A DNA stretch of 64,000 bases, taken from assembly GCA_035582835.1 (NCBI GenBank), contig JAYKAV010003123.1, positions 406,406 through 470,405 on the forward strand, written 5' to 3'. Of the stretch, positions 61,766-64,000 are shown piece by piece. Position numbers and translations under genes: made by a program. Position 1 is the first letter of the stretch. Each line of letters opens with the position of its first letter. The DNA comes from Phoebastria nigripes. Taxonomy: Eukaryota; Chordata; Aves; Procellariiformes; Diomedeidae. The notes beneath the pieces were generated by a model. It saw only the letters and a program-made list of their open reading frames with translations, was not told where the DNA came from and did not search any database.

Positions 61766-62690
61766 GTGGTTTCAGAACTCTGTCCACGAGGATGCAGCTG
61801 TAGGACCACATCTTGGATAGCAAAACGTACAGAGGAAACATTCAACTCAACCCTAGTATCAGATCGCTACTACTTCAGAGTACCTCAGGGCGAAAACCAA
61901 GGAGATACATGGGCTCAGTGCAAGGACAAACCTTATGGATCACAGCTGAAGTGTTTGGTATCTACATTCACCGCTCATATGCTTTCACTGGGTACTCTTG
62001 CAATTTGCTATACAGCCATAATTCTTTGTTCCTCACTTGAATACTGCCTGCCAGCACCTCGACGGGGGTTGTGCAATCATTTTGAGTCAGGCAGAAGACA
62101 GCGCTGCTCTAAAGTAAAAGTATATGAATTCCCACAAACTAATTGCAGAACAAACATTTTCAGCTTTCTGCTACCCTCAGATACAGACTTGTCACTTGCG
62201 AGATCAACTACAACACAAGCAAGGACATTTTAAAACTGCACTGCAACGTGTAAGAGCTCAATCTTTCAAACACTAGACACAAGTTTAGGTCTAATGCTTG
62301 CTAACATGGGAAGAGTCACAGTGACGTCTACACATCCCACTGCGAGTTTGGAAAATGACTTGTTCCACGGAATACCACCCACTGCTGCATCTCTCTGGAA
62401 ACCAGCTCTGACAAACTGCAAGGCAATTTTCAATTTTCTACTCAACACTGTTAATTGTCTCTTCATCCCCCGGAAGGACCACCCCGTACAGCTCAGCATC
62501 CCACTCCTCTTCCATTTCTGCCACCCTGCAAGCCAGCTCTACAGAGCGGGAGAGAAGCTGCTGCAGCCTGGAGACCAAGGGGAAGGGAAAATCAAGGCTC
62601 CGTTCACTCTTTCAGGTTGGAGCTCTCCACAGCTGGCAGGATGCAGCCTGTTACATCCATGACCCTTCACAGTTCAGACTGGTAAATACA
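61766..62690. other. GC-richer patch with several long open frames
   Basis: Stops are sparse on the plus strand: 155 codons (61766-62233) overlapped by 75 codons in another frame, then 122 codons (62294-62662) and 76 codons (62455-62685). The 155-codon frame has several Cys (for example LCPRGCSCRTT near its start) and a short hydrophobic stretch (LGTLAICYTAIILCSS) but no domain I recognise. I see no strong splice flanks, Kozak context or codon periodicity. Chance is the simplest reading; an unannotated exon cannot be excluded. Confidence 0.4.
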
Positions 62691-64000
62691 CTGTTGCTGA
62701 TCTGAACCACACCTTAACTGAAACCATTTTAGTTACAGTTGAGCCCAAACATGAACAGAAGGCAGAAATTTGCTGGTTACAGTCCCTCAACACAGCTGAT
62801 TGATAGATCTGAGAGCAACTTTCTACCACTGAGGTTTTATTAAGGGTCACACAGATTATTTAGCTTTCTAATTTACAGCTTACAGAATAAATGCAAGGTT
62901 AAGTACCAAATCCCAATAACCCACAGTAAGTGGGGAAAAAATACCCTGAAATACTGAGCTTTAAAAAATCAATTAAAAATATAAATAAATAAATAGCCAA
63001 TCACTGGTTTTGTAATTATTTTAGCTTTGATCTTTAAAATCTGCAAGTTAACATATCCTATTGCTATGGAAATCAAATCATTTTTACAGCTGATAAACAT
63101 TCAAGTTTACTAGTTAATTAAATCCTTTTTGGATTTTTTTTTCCTGTTTCAATTTTAACAGTGAAAAAGTTTAAGCTTTCAATAGCAAAATGGAGCAGCA
63201 TTATATAATTCTTTTACTTGATGTTCTTAATTGCAATTACTGGTTTAAACTAGAGAACTCCTTTGGGGGGAGCTCGAGAAGAGTTTGGGTTTTTCTTCCT
63301 TAACTAGAGCACTAATTAGAAAATACTTGGCTTTTCTATACCTCTGATAATCCGCCTTTTTCTCTTCCAAACAACTGCAAGTTTCCCATATCGCCAAGAT
63401 TACATGAATTAGGTTTGCAAGTTAATCCCCAAATTATCTGTGACATACTTAGTTCATACAAGTTACACGTTAGTGACATTTCGGACTCCTGAGCAACACT
63501 AATATTTTATGTTGCATTATAAAAAGATACAAAAAATGTAATTTTCATGTGATACCACACAACTCAAAATATGTAGGAAAAGCAAACTGCTTTTAAAAAT
63601 GAATAAACTTAAGGATGCCACCTTTGATTTGTATTTTTGTATGTGACAATTATAGGCTTGATCCTGAAAGTATTTTTTACTAAGTGCCACTCACTGCGCT
63701 TCAAAAAGAAGCCCTCTTATTAGCAACTACTCAGCCTGAGAAATATTACAACCCAGTGGAGCCTGACTGAACTTGATTCAAAGCATACGGTTTTCCAGAA
63801 ACCATCATGACAGATTTCCTTGCAACCTGCCAGCCTAATACTCATAGCTTAAACCCATTTATTCCTGCTGCCCAAGCCTGTCTCCTCAGCAGCTTGACTG
63901 ACCACAGGTCTCACGGCCTCCCGGAGCTCCCAGGAAGGGACAGTGGGGCAGCTGCAGAGCAGGGTTGGGTTTGCCTTTGGTCACCTGTGAGGGCAGAGAC
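62691..64000. other. Non-coding AT-rich interval to window end
   Basis: No gene is seen. A short AAAT simple repeat is at 62981-62994. The last 120 bases (63880-64000) rise in GC (CACGGCCTCCCGGAGCTCCC), possibly the edge of something beyond the window. Confidence 0.65.

Noticed and set aside
1..64000. tRNA, rRNA, snRNA, CRISPR or prokaryote-like operons
   Set aside because: No A/B-box pair, snRNA motif, regularly spaced repeat array or dense coding was seen; the content is vertebrate non-coding DNA.

Overview
This looks like nuclear, non-coding DNA from a bird. The base composition is AT-rich and CpG-poor. Three 5'-truncated CR1 retrotransposon 3' ends are readable (11207-11483 and 29654-29893 on the minus strand, 48610-48836 on the plus strand), with the sauropsid tail and the 'GGAAGGGACCT...CATCTAGTCCAAC' core. 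The 11207 copy carries a GAATA-type tail that I associate with younger neoavian CR1 subfamilies, so a neoavian bird is the best guess, at low confidence. Three decayed MIR-like SINE relics fit an amniote genome.

I find no protein-coding gene, exon, tRNA, rRNA, CRISPR array or intact mobile element that I can defend. The longest open frames (180, 155, 150 and 143 codons) have no recognisable domain, repeat or signal, and overlap open frames on the other strand or in other frames. They fit chance or GC-driven open frames. The window is best read as part of a gene desert or a very large intron.

Layout: 1-6.7 kb is unremarkable AT-rich DNA. At 6.7-7.0 kb there is a two-unit poly-T tandem duplication that may be an assembly artefact. 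A CR1 lies at 11.2 kb, a cluster of perfect small palindromes at 12.5-12.7 kb, and a hairpin with a distant direct repeat at 18.2-18.7 kb. From 22.6 to 24.2 kb the sequence is free of recognisable interspersed repeats and resembles developmental enhancer sequence (weak inference). A MIR relic is at 26.7 kb. A CR1 followed by a strongly strand-asymmetric G/T tract is at 29.7-30.1 kb. A MIR relic and a candidate conserved block lie at 35.9-37.1 kb. At 37.6 kb is the first member of a diverged 123-bp pair whose partner is at 54.5 kb. A small CpG island with a TCTCGCGAG core is at 40.2-40.5 kb and is the only promoter-like sequence in the window. A CR1 (48.6 kb), a MIR relic (51.2 kb) and several homopolymers follow. 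The last part is mostly featureless, with a GC-richer patch at 61.7-62.7 kb.

The most interesting signal is the 37611-37733 / 54541-54663 pair: 90 of 123 positions match without a gap, 25 of 33 differences are transitions, and both copies share an intact CATCTGTCAG end. This is either a duplicated regulatory element or two copies of an old, little-known repeat. I found no operon-like or defence-like 'system' here. Twenty isolated single N bases show that the assembly has low-confidence positions.
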